Source: Paraglaciecola sp.
GTDB taxonomy: Bacteria > Pseudomonadota > Gammaproteobacteria > Enterobacterales > Alteromonadaceae
DNA length: 64,000 bases
Assembly: GCA_009993955.1 (NCBI GenBank)
Contig: JAACSL010000014.1
Span: forward strand, 1 to 64,000
Reading direction: 5' to 3'
In this document: positions 7,321 to 17,164 of the stretch, piece by piece
Position numbering within the stretch: position 1 is the stretch's first letter
How the letters are laid out: every line of letters starts with the position of its first letter
Made by a program: the position numbers and the translations under genes
The notes under the pieces: model-generated
Database searches by the model: none
What the model was told of the DNA's origin: nothing
What the model saw: the letters and a program-made list of their open reading frames with translations, nothing else

Positions 7321-10300
7321 ATGAAAACACCAACTTCCGCGCGTCTGCGTCGGTCGTCTTATGCCGTGATGATGGCATTGGGCTGCCTTACTAGCATGGC
7401 CGCCTATTCTCAAGAAGCTGCTACTGGCGCACTTGAAGATGAACTTGAAGAAACCGTTGAGAAGGTTGTTGTAACCGGCTCGCGGATCAAAAAAGCTGAA
7501 TTTGCCAGTGCATCACCTATACAGGTGATCAACGGAGATATCTCCCGTGAACTGGGTTTGTTCGATGCTAATGAAATGTTACAGGGCTCAACACAATCAC
7601 AAGGGCAACAAATCGACAACACCTTCAACGGCTTTGTTCTCGATAACGGTCCTGGTGCGCAAACTATCGGTTACCGTGGTCTAGGTGCTGAGCGTACCTT
7701 GGTATTGGTAAACGGTCGTCGTATCGCACCTGCTGGTGTTGGTGGTGCTCCAGTTGCAGCTGACTTAGCATTAGTACCCGGCGTAATGATTGAACGTGTT
7801 GAAAGTTTGTTAGACGGTGCATCTACTGTCTACGGTTCAGACGCTGTAGCCGGTGTAGCCAACATCATTCTTAAACGCGACGTTGATGGCTTTGACGTAG
7901 AAGCATCTTATTCTAACCCCTCTTCTGGTGGCGCTGATCGCAAAGTATTGTCTGTAATGTACGGCAAAACTAGCGACAAAGGCTTTATTACCGCCGGTAT
8001 TGAATACAACGAAATCGACGCTATGTCGTTTGCCCAGAGCGAATTTTTCAGCGATTGTGAAGGCTTCTATTACGAAGACGAACAAGGCAATATCCTCAGC
8101 GGAAACCGAGGTTTGGGTCCATCTAAGTCTGGCATTACCAACTGTGATATCTTCCCCTTAACTAACCGTATCAGTATTCCATTTTACGGCAGTGTATATT
8201 ACACCCCAGGAAAATCTAACATCGGTGTACCTAACTTCAGTGAGTCAACAATTTCAACTGGCTTGATTGGTTTGTTACCAAGCTGGGTAGCGGGTGACAG
8301 TAACGGTGATGGCATTGATGACATCGGTTTCATTGATGGTGATGGCGATGGTTTCTTAGACTTTGATTTCCAAGACCCATTCTACAACTTCCAACGTTCA
8401 GACTATTTTAACAGTGGTGACTTCGTGCGTAAAAATCGTCGAATCAGTGCCATTGTAAATGGTGAGTACGATTTGGATGATGCTAACGATACTACCTTAT
8501 TCTTCGAAGGCTTGTATGCTACGCGTAACTCCGATGGCTTCAGCCCAGGCGCACAATTTTTCCCATTCGTAGCGGCGTCCAACCCCTACAACCCTTGTGG
8601 TACTGATCCCATTAATGGTATTGACTGCCGCGCTGGCATTGGTTTCCCTTATGGACCACAGGGTGTTACACCTATATTAAATATTAAAGGTGACCGTGAT
8701 AAAGAAACTGTTGACGTCTATCAATTCCGTCTATTGGCCGGTGTATCAGGTAACATTAATGCACTGAAAAACGTTGGTGAAGGTAACTGGTCATACGAAG
8801 CATATGTTGCTCATAGTGGTTCTGTGGGTGAAAACTCAACTTTTGGTATCCATGAAGAGTATTTAGCTAACTCATTGGCCGCCGTACGTAACGAAGATGG
8901 CTCTATTACCTGTGGTAATGGCTCTGATGGTTGTGTGCCAGTAAACTTGTTTGCCCCCAATTTATTCCAAGAGGGTGCTGGTAGTTTAACTGCCGCTGAA
9001 GCTGACTATTTGTTTGCTGAGCGATACATGAAAACCGAAATTAAACAAACGGTTATCAGTGCTTATATAACGGGTGACATGTACAAATTGCCTTGGAACG
9101 ACGAAATTGTCGCTGGTGTAGTGGGTTTTGAATACCGCCGTGATGAAATTATCTCTTCACCTAATGATGTTGCATCTGAAGGTTTATTAGAGTTCTTCTT
9201 TGCTGACCAAGGTGCTGACGGTCATCGTTTCTTCCGCGAAGTGTTTGCGGAATTTGATGTGCCGGTGTTAAAAGGCAAACCCTATGCTGAAGAATTATCC
9301 TTCACTGCATCTGGCCGTTGGACTGACGAAAGTTTCTATGCACCAGCACAAATTTACAGTTTGAAAGGTGTGTATCGCCCGAATGAGTGGTTAACTTTCC
9401 GTGGTACACAAGGTACTTCATACCGTGCACCTAACTTACGTGAGCGTTTCTTAAATGGTACAACAGGTTTCAACAGTATTACTGACCCTTGTATTGTGCC
9501 TGAAAACGCACGTGAATTATCTGATCCAAATAACTTAGATTCACCCCAGTTATACAATGCTGCTGAAGACACGCGTTTACAACGTGTACTAGATTCTTGT
9601 AGTGCAAATGGTGTTGACCCAACTACTCTTGGTTTAGGTGATCCATCTACACGTTCATTACCAGTAACTAACGTTGAAATCAGTACCGGTGGTTCTTTAA
9701 CTTTGGTTGAAGAAAAATCAAAAGCGAAAACGTATGGTTTTATCTTTGAACAGCCCTTCAGCGATAAATTCGACCTGACCTTGTCGGCGACACGTTTCTC
9801 AATTGAAGTAACCGACAGTATTTCTGAACCGGGCAATCAGTTCATTATTAACCAGTGTTACAACAACCCAGAAGTACCAGACGGTTCAAGTGGGTTCTGT
9901 GATCGTATAGTGCGTGGCAATGATGGCACCATCGATACCCTTGACGCTTCGTTCATCAACGTAGGTTTAATCACCGCAAAAGGTATCGACTATAACGTTT
10001 ATTACGACCAAGAATTTGTTGTTGGTAGTAAAAGCCTAGGCGTTGTGTTTGATTTAACCGCAACCAAAACACGGGAGCAATACTTCCAAATTTTGGATAC
10101 TGAAGATGACAACGTGGGTGAGCCTTCTACACCAAAATGGCGTGCCAATGCACGTTTAGCCTTTGACTATAATGACTTCCGTCTAACATGGCGTACTCAG
10201 TTCTTAGGTAGTGGTGAAGCGGATGATCCAGGTGAGTTCGATCCAGACGGCATCCCTTGTGATGGTTTAGCGGCATCATGTCGTCCAGTGTATTACACCA

Positions 10301-10500
10301 AAGACTATGTTAAACATGACGTAGCTTTGAGTTATGCATGGGACAACATGAACATGACCTTTGGTGTGCGCAACGTGTTCAACAAAGCCCCATCTAAAGT
10401 TGATGGTGCTGGTGTGTTCTCGATTCGTAACTTCCCACTTGGTGTAGGTTATGACATCTATGGACGCACAGCGTATTTGAACTTCGCTGCAAGCTACTAA
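7321..10500 (+). CDS. Large TonB-dependent outer-membrane receptor
   Basis: A 1059-residue receptor with signal peptide (AVMMALGCLTSMAAYSQ), TonB box region (EKVVVTGSRIKK), plug (GYRGLGAERTLVLVNGRR; DGASTVYGSDAVAGVANIIL) and a long beta-barrel ending in FAASY. This subtype, with VVVTGSRI and the VNGRR motif, imports peptides, siderophores or glycans in Alteromonadales; the substrate cannot be read here. An S9 peptidase follows, which hints at peptide use. One extracellular segment (residues 326-347) has two DxDGDG-type calcium-loop-like motifs. Cysteines recur in predicted loops. A terminator follows at 10534. Confidence 0.93.
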   Translation: MKTPTSARLRRSSYAVMMALGCLTSMAAYSQEAATGALEDELEETVEKVVVTGSRIKKAEFASASPIQVINGDISRELGLFDANEMLQGSTQSQGQQIDNTFNGFVLDNGPGAQTIGYRGLGAERTLVLVNGRRIAPAGVGGAPVAADLALVPGVMIERVESLLDGASTVYGSDAVAGVANIILKRDVDGFDVEASYSNPSSGGADRKVLSVMYGKTSDKGFITAGIEYNEIDAMSFAQSEFFSDCEGFYYEDEQGNILSGNRGLGPSKSGITNCDIFPLTNRISIPFYGSVYYTPGKSNIGVPNFSESTISTGLIGLLPSWVAGDSNGDGIDDIGFIDGDGDGFLDFDFQDPFYNFQRSDYFNSGDFVRKNRRISAIVNGEYDLDDANDTTLFFEGLYATRNSDGFSPGAQFFPFVAASNPYNPCGTDPINGIDCRAGIGFPYGPQGVTPILNIKGDRDKETVDVYQFRLLAGVSGNINALKNVGEGNWSYEAYVAHSGSVGENSTFGIHEEYLANSLAAVRNEDGSITCGNGSDGCVPVNLFAPNLFQEGAGSLTAAEADYLFAERYMKTEIKQTVISAYITGDMYKLPWNDEIVAGVVGFEYRRDEIISSPNDVASEGLLEFFFADQGADGHRFFREVFAEFDVPVLKGKPYAEELSFTASGRWTDESFYAPAQIYSLKGVYRPNEWLTFRGTQGTSYRAPNLRERFLNGTTGFNSITDPCIVPENARELSDPNNLDSPQLYNAAEDTRLQRVLDSCSANGVDPTTLGLGDPSTRSLPVTNVEISTGGSLTLVEEKSKAKTYGFIFEQPFSDKFDLTLSATRFSIEVTDSISEPGNQFIINQCYNNPEVPDGSSGFCDRIVRGNDGTIDTLDASFINVGLITAKGIDYNVYYDQEFVVGSKSLGVVFDLTATKTREQYFQILDTEDDNVGEPSTPKWRANARLAFDYNDFRLTWRTQFLGSGEADDPGEFDPDGIPCDGLAASCRPVYYTKDYVKHDVALSYAWDNMNMTFGVRNVFNKAPSKVDGAGVFSIRNFPLGVGYDIYGRTAYLNFAASY
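8296..8361 (+). other. Calcium-loop-like Asp/Gly repeat inside the receptor
   Basis: Codons for residues 326-347 of the TonB receptor encode DSNGDGIDD followed by DGDGDGFLD. Both match the DxDxDGxxD spacing of EF-hand, dockerin and thrombospondin-3 loops. The position after the plug implies an extracellular loop. Metal binding is inferred only. Confidence 0.6.
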
Positions 10501-10533
10501 TACATAATGTAATGTACTTGTCAGTCTAAAAAC

Positions 10534-10575
10534 AAAGACCCCGATGGTTGCCATTTGGGGTCTTTTTATTTTTTA
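10534..10575 (+). terminator. Rho-independent terminator after the TonB receptor
   Basis: AAAGACCCC at 10534-10542 pairs with GGGGTCTTT at 10557-10565; an inner ATGG/CCAT pairing extends the stem, and a T-rich tract follows to 10575. It stands 34 bp after the receptor stop and separates it from the S9 peptidase. Confidence 0.9.
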
Positions 10576-10606
10576 TTTGGCAGGTTTTTATATTGGGAGA
10601 ATAATT

Positions 10607-12517
10607 TTGTTAAGAATTAAAAACATACTCGCGGTGTTGCTGCTTATCAGCGCCACCAATACTTTGGCGCAAGAACCGTCAGAAAAAACCACTCCTCCAC
10701 TTGATGCCTTCGCCATGCTACCCGCAATGACGCAAGCGAGTTTGTCTTTTGACGGCAAGAAACTGGCCATTATCCGGGCGACAAGTATCGATGGCGACTA
10801 TGTGGTAGAAATTCGTCCAAGCGCTAACTTAAGTGCCGAGCCAGTGACCTTGGGTGCAAGTCGCATGGAAGTGACAGGGATTAACTGGTTAAACAATGAA
10901 AAATTACTGGTTAACTTTCGCCAGAATATTCAAGATGGTAACGACAATTACTGGGTGACCAAAGCGGCTATCGTTAATGCCGATGGCAAAGGCGATTGGC
11001 GTATCCCCTTCCCCAAAGAAAACCGCGCAAATTACTCAGTCATGGACATCTTGCCAGATGATCCCAACAACATACTGTTGACCTACGATATCAATGACAA
11101 CCGTATCCCCGACGTCGTTAAGTTTAATACTAATAATGGCTCCACCAAGACCATTATGCGAGGCAATGACAAAATCAGTGGTGGTTTTATCGCTGATACA
11201 GAGGGTGAAATCCGCGCTGGGACAGGCTACGACGCCGCTACCAACACCATAAAACAATATGCACGTTTAACAGGTGATGATGAATGGCGGGAAATTTTCA
11301 GCAATTCACCGGAAAATCGTGAAAACTGGGAATTCCTTTATTTTAATGCTGCTAATCCTGACGAGGTCTATGTCAACGCTAACTTGGGTAATGATACAAC
11401 CGGTATCTACACCTACAATATTCGTACTGGCCAGTATTCTGAGCGCCTCTTTGGCCTTGAATCTGTCGATGCGGGCAGTGTTATGTTGAGCAGTAAAAGT
11501 GAAGATCGGGGTAAATTATTAGGGTTTACTTACACCGGAAAATATCTCACACGTTATTTTGTTGATGCTGCAGAGGAAGCCTTATATCAAGGCATTGCAG
11601 ATCTTTTCCCGGGTAAGGAAATTTCGTTGGTAAGTCGCGCAGATGATGACAATGCCATTGTGATTCGTACCACCTCTGCGAAAGATCCTGGCAGCTACTT
11701 CTTACTAACTGACAAAAAGAAGTTAGATTTTCTTGGTGAGCGTTATCCTTTATTAAAACCGGAATATTTGTCAGACGTGAAGTATGTCAAATACACCGCT
11801 CGTGATGGACGTAAAATTCCAGCTTATGTCACTATCCCACAAGGTAAAGCGCCTTTCCCCGCAGTTGTAATGCCTCACGGTGGTCCTTGGGCGAGAGATG
11901 AGTCGGTGTTTGATGACTGGGCACAACTGCTTGCCAGTCATGGTTATATTGTTATTCAGCCTCAATACCGCGGTTCCATAGGTTTTGGTTTAGACCATTG
12001 GAAAGCGGGTGATAAAAAATGGGGTTTGGAAATGCAAGATGATAACGACGATGCCGCCATGTATTTAGTGGAGAAAGGCTTAGCCAAAAAAGACAAACTG
12101 GCGATTTTTGGTTGGAGTTACGGTGGTTACGCCGCTTTTGCTGGTTCCATGCGCGACAACAATATCTATCAGTGTTCAATTGCTGGTGCTGGTGTGACTG
12201 ACTTAAGCCGAATCAATGCCACTCTGTTTGGAGCAAACCGTTTTGGCCGTATTCGCCAAGCCCCCACCGTCAAAGGTTTATCTCCTATTGAGTTTGCGGA
12301 TAAAGTAAACGTACCTTTATTAATTGTGCATGGTGACATTGATCAACGTGTTCCCGTTATCCAAAGTCGTTTGTTTGTCGACAAGATGAAAGATCTCAAA
12401 AAGGATTTCAAATATGTTGAATTAGAAGGGGCGGATCACTTTTCCAATACCCTTTATTATCGACATAAAACCGAGTTCTACACCGAATTATTAAATTGGT
12501 TAGAGAACAAGTGTTAA
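10607..12517 (+). CDS. S9-family prolyl oligopeptidase / dipeptidyl aminopeptidase
   Basis: A 636-residue secreted serine peptidase: signal peptide (KNILAVLLLISATNTLAQ), a beta-propeller-like N-terminal domain (about 40-390) and a C-terminal alpha/beta-hydrolase domain (VVMPHGGPWARDE). The triad is S504 in GWSYGGYAA, D579 in HGDIDQRVP and H611 in GADHFSN. I chose the TTG start at 10607, with GGGAGA 7 bases upstream, because it gives a clean signal peptide; the in-frame ATG at 10544 lies inside the terminator hairpin. It probably trims peptides in the periplasm, perhaps those imported by the preceding receptor. Confidence 0.88.
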   Translation: MLRIKNILAVLLLISATNTLAQEPSEKTTPPLDAFAMLPAMTQASLSFDGKKLAIIRATSIDGDYVVEIRPSANLSAEPVTLGASRMEVTGINWLNNEKLLVNFRQNIQDGNDNYWVTKAAIVNADGKGDWRIPFPKENRANYSVMDILPDDPNNILLTYDINDNRIPDVVKFNTNNGSTKTIMRGNDKISGGFIADTEGEIRAGTGYDAATNTIKQYARLTGDDEWREIFSNSPENRENWEFLYFNAANPDEVYVNANLGNDTTGIYTYNIRTGQYSERLFGLESVDAGSVMLSSKSEDRGKLLGFTYTGKYLTRYFVDAAEEALYQGIADLFPGKEISLVSRADDDNAIVIRTTSAKDPGSYFLLTDKKKLDFLGERYPLLKPEYLSDVKYVKYTARDGRKIPAYVTIPQGKAPFPAVVMPHGGPWARDESVFDDWAQLLASHGYIVIQPQYRGSIGFGLDHWKAGDKKWGLEMQDDNDDAAMYLVEKGLAKKDKLAIFGWSYGGYAAFAGSMRDNNIYQCSIAGAGVTDLSRINATLFGANRFGRIRQAPTVKGLSPIEFADKVNVPLLIVHGDIDQRVPVIQSRLFVDKMKDLKKDFKYVELEGADHFSNTLYYRHKTEFYTELLNWLENKC

Positions 12518-12536
12518 CACACTCAAGACAGCAAAT

Positions 12537-12565
12537 AAAAACCCGGATGATTCCGGGTTTTTTAT
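12537..12565. terminator. Bidirectional terminator between S9 peptidase and phoH
   Basis: ACCCGGA (12541-12547) pairs with TCCGGGT (12552-12558) around a TGAT loop, flanked by A and T runs that extend the stem and give T-tracts on both strands. It sits between two convergent genes and can serve both. Confidence 0.88.
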
Positions 12566-12593
12566 TGCACCACTGAAGAAATTAAAGGCCGTG

Positions 12594-13991
12594 TTACATT
12601 TGCTCTTCGGCAAACTCGGCCAACCGACTGCGCACCACCCCATCCAAGTTTATCGTCGCACTGCCGGAGAAATTCTTAAATTTCTCAACCAAATACGTCA
12701 AACCAGATGTCACCGCACTTAAATAATTACTGTCAATTTGCGCCAAGTTACCACTACATATCAGCTTGGTGCCTTCTCCACAGCGGGTGATAATGGTTTT
12801 TAACTGCGAGGCCGTTAGATTTTGTGATTCGTCGAGAATAACAATAGAATTTTGAATGCTACGACCACGCATAAAATTAACCGATTTAAACTGTATGTTG
12901 GCTTTTTCCATGATGTAACTCATCGAGCCTTTTACATTCACATCATGTTTGTGCAGCACCTCTAAACTATCGGTAATAGCCGCTAACCATGGCGCCATTT
13001 TTTCTTCTTCCGTGCCCGGCAAAAAGCCTATGGACTCAGCAATTTCCGGGGTACTGCGGGTAACGATAATTTTATCGTACATGTTTTTTTCAATCACCAT
13101 TTCTAGCGCCGCAGCAAGCGCCAATAGGGTCTTGCCACTTCCTGCGGGGCCAGTGAGTATGACTAAATCAATGTGTGGGTCGAGTAAGGCGTGCAGGCTC
13201 ATGGCTTGACCAATATTTTTTGGGGTAATGCCCCATGCACGCCGGCCCATCAGGCGTTCAAAACCCAAATCCAATACTTCTAAGTAGTTTTCACTTACCG
13301 ACTCAACCAAGCCCGCAAACTTACCAGCTTCGTCAATTAAAAATTCGTTCACGTAAGCGTCAGGCAATATTTTCCGGTCGATGGTATGGATGGTATCACG
13401 CCCTTCAGTGCGACTTTCCACGGCCTTGACCACATTCCAAAACTCATCATCGAAGGTGTGGTAACCACGGGATAAATACTTGATGTCGCTGATTAACTGA
13501 TCGGTGCGATAGTCTTCCACTAAAGCCAAACCTGCACCTTTGGCTTTTAGACGCATATTAATATCTTTGGTCACCAACACGACTTGTCGCGGCGCCATTT
13601 CTTTTTGCAGAAATAAAGCACTGTTAATGATGCGATTATCATTTTCGTTGCTGGTAAAAACATGCTGTTCAAGGGGTAAACCATGATCTACAAAAATGGA
13701 CAGGCTACCGGTAGGGGCTGTTTCGCCGGCACCCAACCCACGCATCGACACACCAGACATAAGCTGTTCAGGCGTAGCATCGTGTAATAAATCTTCCATA
13801 GCGCGAATCGATACTCTGGCATCACGAGCGACATCTTTTTTACTGTCTTTAATGTAATCGAGTTCTTCCAGTACCGTCATTGGTACCACAACATCGTTTT
13901 CTTTAAAGGATAAAAAGGCGAGGGGTTCATGCAGGAGGATATTGGTATCTAACACATAAATCTTTGAATCTAGTGCTTTTTTTCTTGGCAT
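12594..13991 (-). CDS. PhoH-family ATPase with PIN nuclease domain
   Basis: A 465-residue two-domain protein. The N-terminal PIN domain (1-150) keeps its acidic residues (VLDTN at D15, LEELD near 42-45, ENDNRI near 116-121). The C-terminal PhoH ATPase has Walker A GPAGSGKT at 281-288 and Walker B VILDESQN. This is the long PhoH/YlaK type, related to PhoH2 RNA helicase/ribonuclease fusions. The substrate is probably RNA, by family. It is transcribed alone and converges on the S9 peptidase. Confidence 0.9.
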   Translation of the reverse strand: MPRKKALDSKIYVLDTNILLHEPLAFLSFKENDVVVPMTVLEELDYIKDSKKDVARDARVSIRAMEDLLHDATPEQLMSGVSMRGLGAGETAPTGSLSIFVDHGLPLEQHVFTSNENDNRIINSALFLQKEMAPRQVVLVTKDINMRLKAKGAGLALVEDYRTDQLISDIKYLSRGYHTFDDEFWNVVKAVESRTEGRDTIHTIDRKILPDAYVNEFLIDEAGKFAGLVESVSENYLEVLDLGFERLMGRRAWGITPKNIGQAMSLHALLDPHIDLVILTGPAGSGKTLLALAAALEMVIEKNMYDKIIVTRSTPEIAESIGFLPGTEEEKMAPWLAAITDSLEVLHKHDVNVKGSMSYIMEKANIQFKSVNFMRGRSIQNSIVILDESQNLTASQLKTIITRCGEGTKLICSGNLAQIDSNYLSAVTSGLTYLVEKFKNFSGSATINLDGVVRSRLAEFAEEQM

Positions 13992-14314
13992 CCGTCGCTC
14001 CGTATCTAAAGGACTGTAGTGTCTATCGACTTTGCTGACCGTCGGTCAGGGCAAGGATAAAACGGCCCTCAGTCAGTCAACATGAAACATTGGCTACTGA
14101 GCACGGCTTAACAATAAACCACTTTTTACCCACATTCATCTACTTTTAAAGCTAGCACTGAATAAATTTTGTATCCGTTTAGACTTGTTATTATTTATTA
14201 CGCATAGCTCAACCTAGGCAAACAAACTTGCTACAATGCCGGCCTTTTATTGGCTTAGCGGCATCTAGCAGCCAAACTGCGGCTTTGCATTCCTCAAGGG
14301 GAGACACACATATT
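13992..14314. promoter_or_regulatory. Divergent gap between phoH and rapA
   Basis: A 323-bp non-coding region. On the plus strand, TGCTACAAT at 14229-14237 is a good extended -10 element 78 bp before the rapA start, with no strong -35. CTGACCGTCGGTCAG at 14035-14049 is a near-perfect inverted repeat close to the phoH start and may be an operator. A GGGGAG ribosome site precedes rapA. Confidence 0.5.
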
Positions 14315-17164
14315 ATGGCGAAACAAAACAACGCTCAAGCAAGTACCGCCTTTGCCTTAGGTCAACGTTGGTTGAGTGATACAGAAACTGATCTCGGTTT
14401 AGGTACCATCATCATGTTAGACAATCGCACCGTCACTTTGATGTTTCCTGCCTCGGGCGAAAATCGTGTTTACGCTGCGCAGTCTGCGCCATTGACACGC
14501 ATTACCTTTGAACAAGGTGAGACAGTTAAAAGCCATGAAGGTTGGGAGTTATTAGTTGAGACAGTAACGGAAAAGGATGGTCAACTTAGTTATCACGGCA
14601 TTCGCCTCGATACTAAAGCGCAACAAAGCCTGAAAGAAACCTTTATTGATCACCATTTTCAGCTCAATCGCCCAGAACAACGATTGCTCAATGCGCAAAT
14701 TGACCACCCAAAGTGGTTTGAATTACGGGAGCAGTGTTTATTGCATCAATATACCCATAGTGTGTCAGATTTACTCGGTTTTGTTGGTGCCAGAGTCGAC
14801 CTTATTCCCCATCAATTACATATTGCGTCGACCGTAGGCCGACGTTATGCCCCTCGTGTATTACTCGCCGATGAAGTGGGCTTGGGTAAGACCATTGAAG
14901 CCGCTTTAATTATTCATCAGCAATTGCTGACTTCGCGTGCGCAACGGGTCTTGATTGTGGTGCCCTCAAGTTTAGTGCATCAATGGCTGGTGGAAATGCT
15001 GCGTCGCGTGAACTTAGCGTTTTCGGTATTCGACGAGGAACGCTGCGAAGCGATGGCAGAAGATGCAGCCAACCCCTTTGAGGCGGAACAGTTAGTTATT
15101 TGTAGTTTAGATTTTTTAACGCATAACAGCCGTTATTATCAACAAGCCGTTGCTGCCCAATGGGATTTGATGATAGTGGATGAGGCTCACCACTTACGTT
15201 GGTCACAAGGCCAACCTAGTCAAGAATACCAAGTTATTGAAGGTTTGGCCGAGGCGACCAAAGGTGTGTTATTGCTCACCGCAACCCCAGATCAATTGGG
15301 GCATGAAAGCCACTTTGCCCGCCTGCGTTTGTTAGATCCAGCACGTTTTCATGACTACCAAAGTTTTGTCCATGAAGAACAACAATATAGCCAACTTGCT
15401 CAAGCCATCGACCCTTTATTGTTAGGCAAACCATTAAGCGCAGATGATGTCAGCGCTATTGCCCAGTTTTCTGATGCGCAGATGTTGGACAACATCAACG
15501 CCGCCAGTGAAGATCAAAAAACCAAACTTTTGCACAGTTTACTTGATCGACACGGAACAGGTCGGGTGTTATTTCGCAACAGCCGTGCTGGGATCAGCGG
15601 ATTTCCTAAACGCATCTTAGCCAGTCACGCCTTAGTTCAACCACTGGAATATCGCATTTTACTTGAGCTTGAGGCAGATAACATCCAGTTGCATCTCACA
15701 CCAGAACGTCACCCCGACGTCGTGAATACTTGGACAAATTTTGATCCCCGGGTGCCTTGGTTTATTGATCAACTAAAAGCTTTAAAAGGCCAAAAAGTCC
15801 TGACAATTTGTGCCAATGCGAGTACAGCATTACAACTCTCTGAAGCACTACGAGTGCGAGCAGGGATCCGCTCGACGGTCTTTCATGAGGGCATGAGCAT
15901 TGTTGAACGAGACAAAGCTGCCAACTACTTTGCTCAGTCAGAAGAAGGCGCGCAGGTGCTGATCTGCAGTGAAATTGGCAGTGAAGGACGAAATTTTCAG
16001 TTTGCCCACCACCTCGTTTTGTTTGATTTACCCCGCGTGCCTGATTTATTAGAGCAACGCATTGGTCGCTTAGATAGGATTGGCCAAAAACATGATGTGG
16101 TCATTCACCTTCCCTACTTTAGCGCCACCGCCCAGCAAGTATTGTTGGATTGGTACCATCAAGGTTTAAACGCCTTTGAACAAACCTGTCCGACTGGCAT
16201 GACCGTTTACGAGGAAACTCAGGAGTTATTGCAACAGTGTTTGCAACAACCCGAGGATGAAACACTGTGCCACACGCTGATCAACCAAACCGCGCAACTG
16301 CATCGTGATCTGAAACACAAATTAGAACAAGGGCGCGACAAGTTGCTGGAGCTTAACTCCTCTGGACGCGGTCGCATCGATGGATTACTCAAGCAAATTA
16401 ACGATGCAGAAGAATCGCCGACACTCGAACTGTTTATGACTAAGCTATTTGATGCCATCGGTGTACTCCAGGAAGAAAAAGATCAGAGCTGCTATCTGCT
16501 GCGTCCAACAGAGAGTATGCATAGTCCGCTGCCGGGATTGGATGAAGAGGGCATGACAGTCACTTACGAGCGTTCATCAGCGACGCAACTAGAGCATGTG
16601 CACTTCCTCAGTTGGGACCACCCCATGATCAATCATGCCATGGATATGTTAACCACTGACGTACTCGGTAAGAGTTCAATTGGCTTGTGCCAAGACAAAA
16701 CATTCGCACCAGGGGCATACTGGCTAGAATGTCTGTATGTTCTCAGTGCCACCGCACCAAAAAGCTTGCAGTTAAATCGCTTTTTACCCCCGACTCCTGT
16801 CAAAATTTGTTTAAATTCAACTTATCAAGTCGACGACAAACCGTTTTTCAGAATTGAGCCTGTGTCTGCCAAAATGGGCAACCAGCTGATCTCAGCGTTG
16901 CGCAATCAAATTGCAGCAGGTTTAGAAAAAGCAAAAATACATGCCGATAAAATAGCGATGGCCATTAAAACTGAACGTCATCAGCAAATGCACAGTTTAC
17001 TCGGTGATGAGTTGGCAAGACTGAACAGTTTAAAGCAGGTCAATCCTGCCATACGTGCTGAGGAGCTGACTTTTTTAGCCGAGCAGATCGCACAGTTAGA
17101 TGAGGTTATAGGTGCTGCCAAGCTGCACCTTGAGGCAGTGCGCTTGGTAGTGAATAACCCCTAA
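14315..17164 (+). CDS. rapA: RNA polymerase-associated ATPase RapA
   Basis: A 949-residue Swi2/Snf2-family ATPase that recycles stalled RNA polymerase. It starts MAKQNNAQ...FALGQRWLSDTETDLGLG, the RapA N-terminal Tudor-like region, then shows Walker A (LLADEVGLGKTIEA), a VDEAHH box, motif III LLTATP and the C-terminal helicase lobe (CSEIGSEGRNFQFAHH; LEQRIGRLDRIGQ). Length matches E. coli RapA (968). The ATG at 14315 follows GGGGAG; the frame is open further upstream but without a matching site. Its stop overlaps the rluA start by one base, the same neighbour order as in E. coli. Confidence 0.97.
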   Translation: MAKQNNAQASTAFALGQRWLSDTETDLGLGTIIMLDNRTVTLMFPASGENRVYAAQSAPLTRITFEQGETVKSHEGWELLVETVTEKDGQLSYHGIRLDTKAQQSLKETFIDHHFQLNRPEQRLLNAQIDHPKWFELREQCLLHQYTHSVSDLLGFVGARVDLIPHQLHIASTVGRRYAPRVLLADEVGLGKTIEAALIIHQQLLTSRAQRVLIVVPSSLVHQWLVEMLRRVNLAFSVFDEERCEAMAEDAANPFEAEQLVICSLDFLTHNSRYYQQAVAAQWDLMIVDEAHHLRWSQGQPSQEYQVIEGLAEATKGVLLLTATPDQLGHESHFARLRLLDPARFHDYQSFVHEEQQYSQLAQAIDPLLLGKPLSADDVSAIAQFSDAQMLDNINAASEDQKTKLLHSLLDRHGTGRVLFRNSRAGISGFPKRILASHALVQPLEYRILLELEADNIQLHLTPERHPDVVNTWTNFDPRVPWFIDQLKALKGQKVLTICANASTALQLSEALRVRAGIRSTVFHEGMSIVERDKAANYFAQSEEGAQVLICSEIGSEGRNFQFAHHLVLFDLPRVPDLLEQRIGRLDRIGQKHDVVIHLPYFSATAQQVLLDWYHQGLNAFEQTCPTGMTVYEETQELLQQCLQQPEDETLCHTLINQTAQLHRDLKHKLEQGRDKLLELNSSGRGRIDGLLKQINDAEESPTLELFMTKLFDAIGVLQEEKDQSCYLLRPTESMHSPLPGLDEEGMTVTYERSSATQLEHVHFLSWDHPMINHAMDMLTTDVLGKSSIGLCQDKTFAPGAYWLECLYVLSATAPKSLQLNRFLPPTPVKICLNSTYQVDDKPFFRIEPVSAKMGNQLISALRNQIAAGLEKAKIHADKIAMAIKTERHQQMHSLLGDELARLNSLKQVNPAIRAEELTFLAEQIAQLDEVIGAAKLHLEAVRLVVNNP

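Noticed and set aside
10544..10606. A longer start for the S9 peptidase at ATG 10544
   Set aside because: The ATG lies inside the terminator hairpin of the previous gene, and using it hides the signal peptide that begins at TTG 10607 after a strong GGGAGA site.
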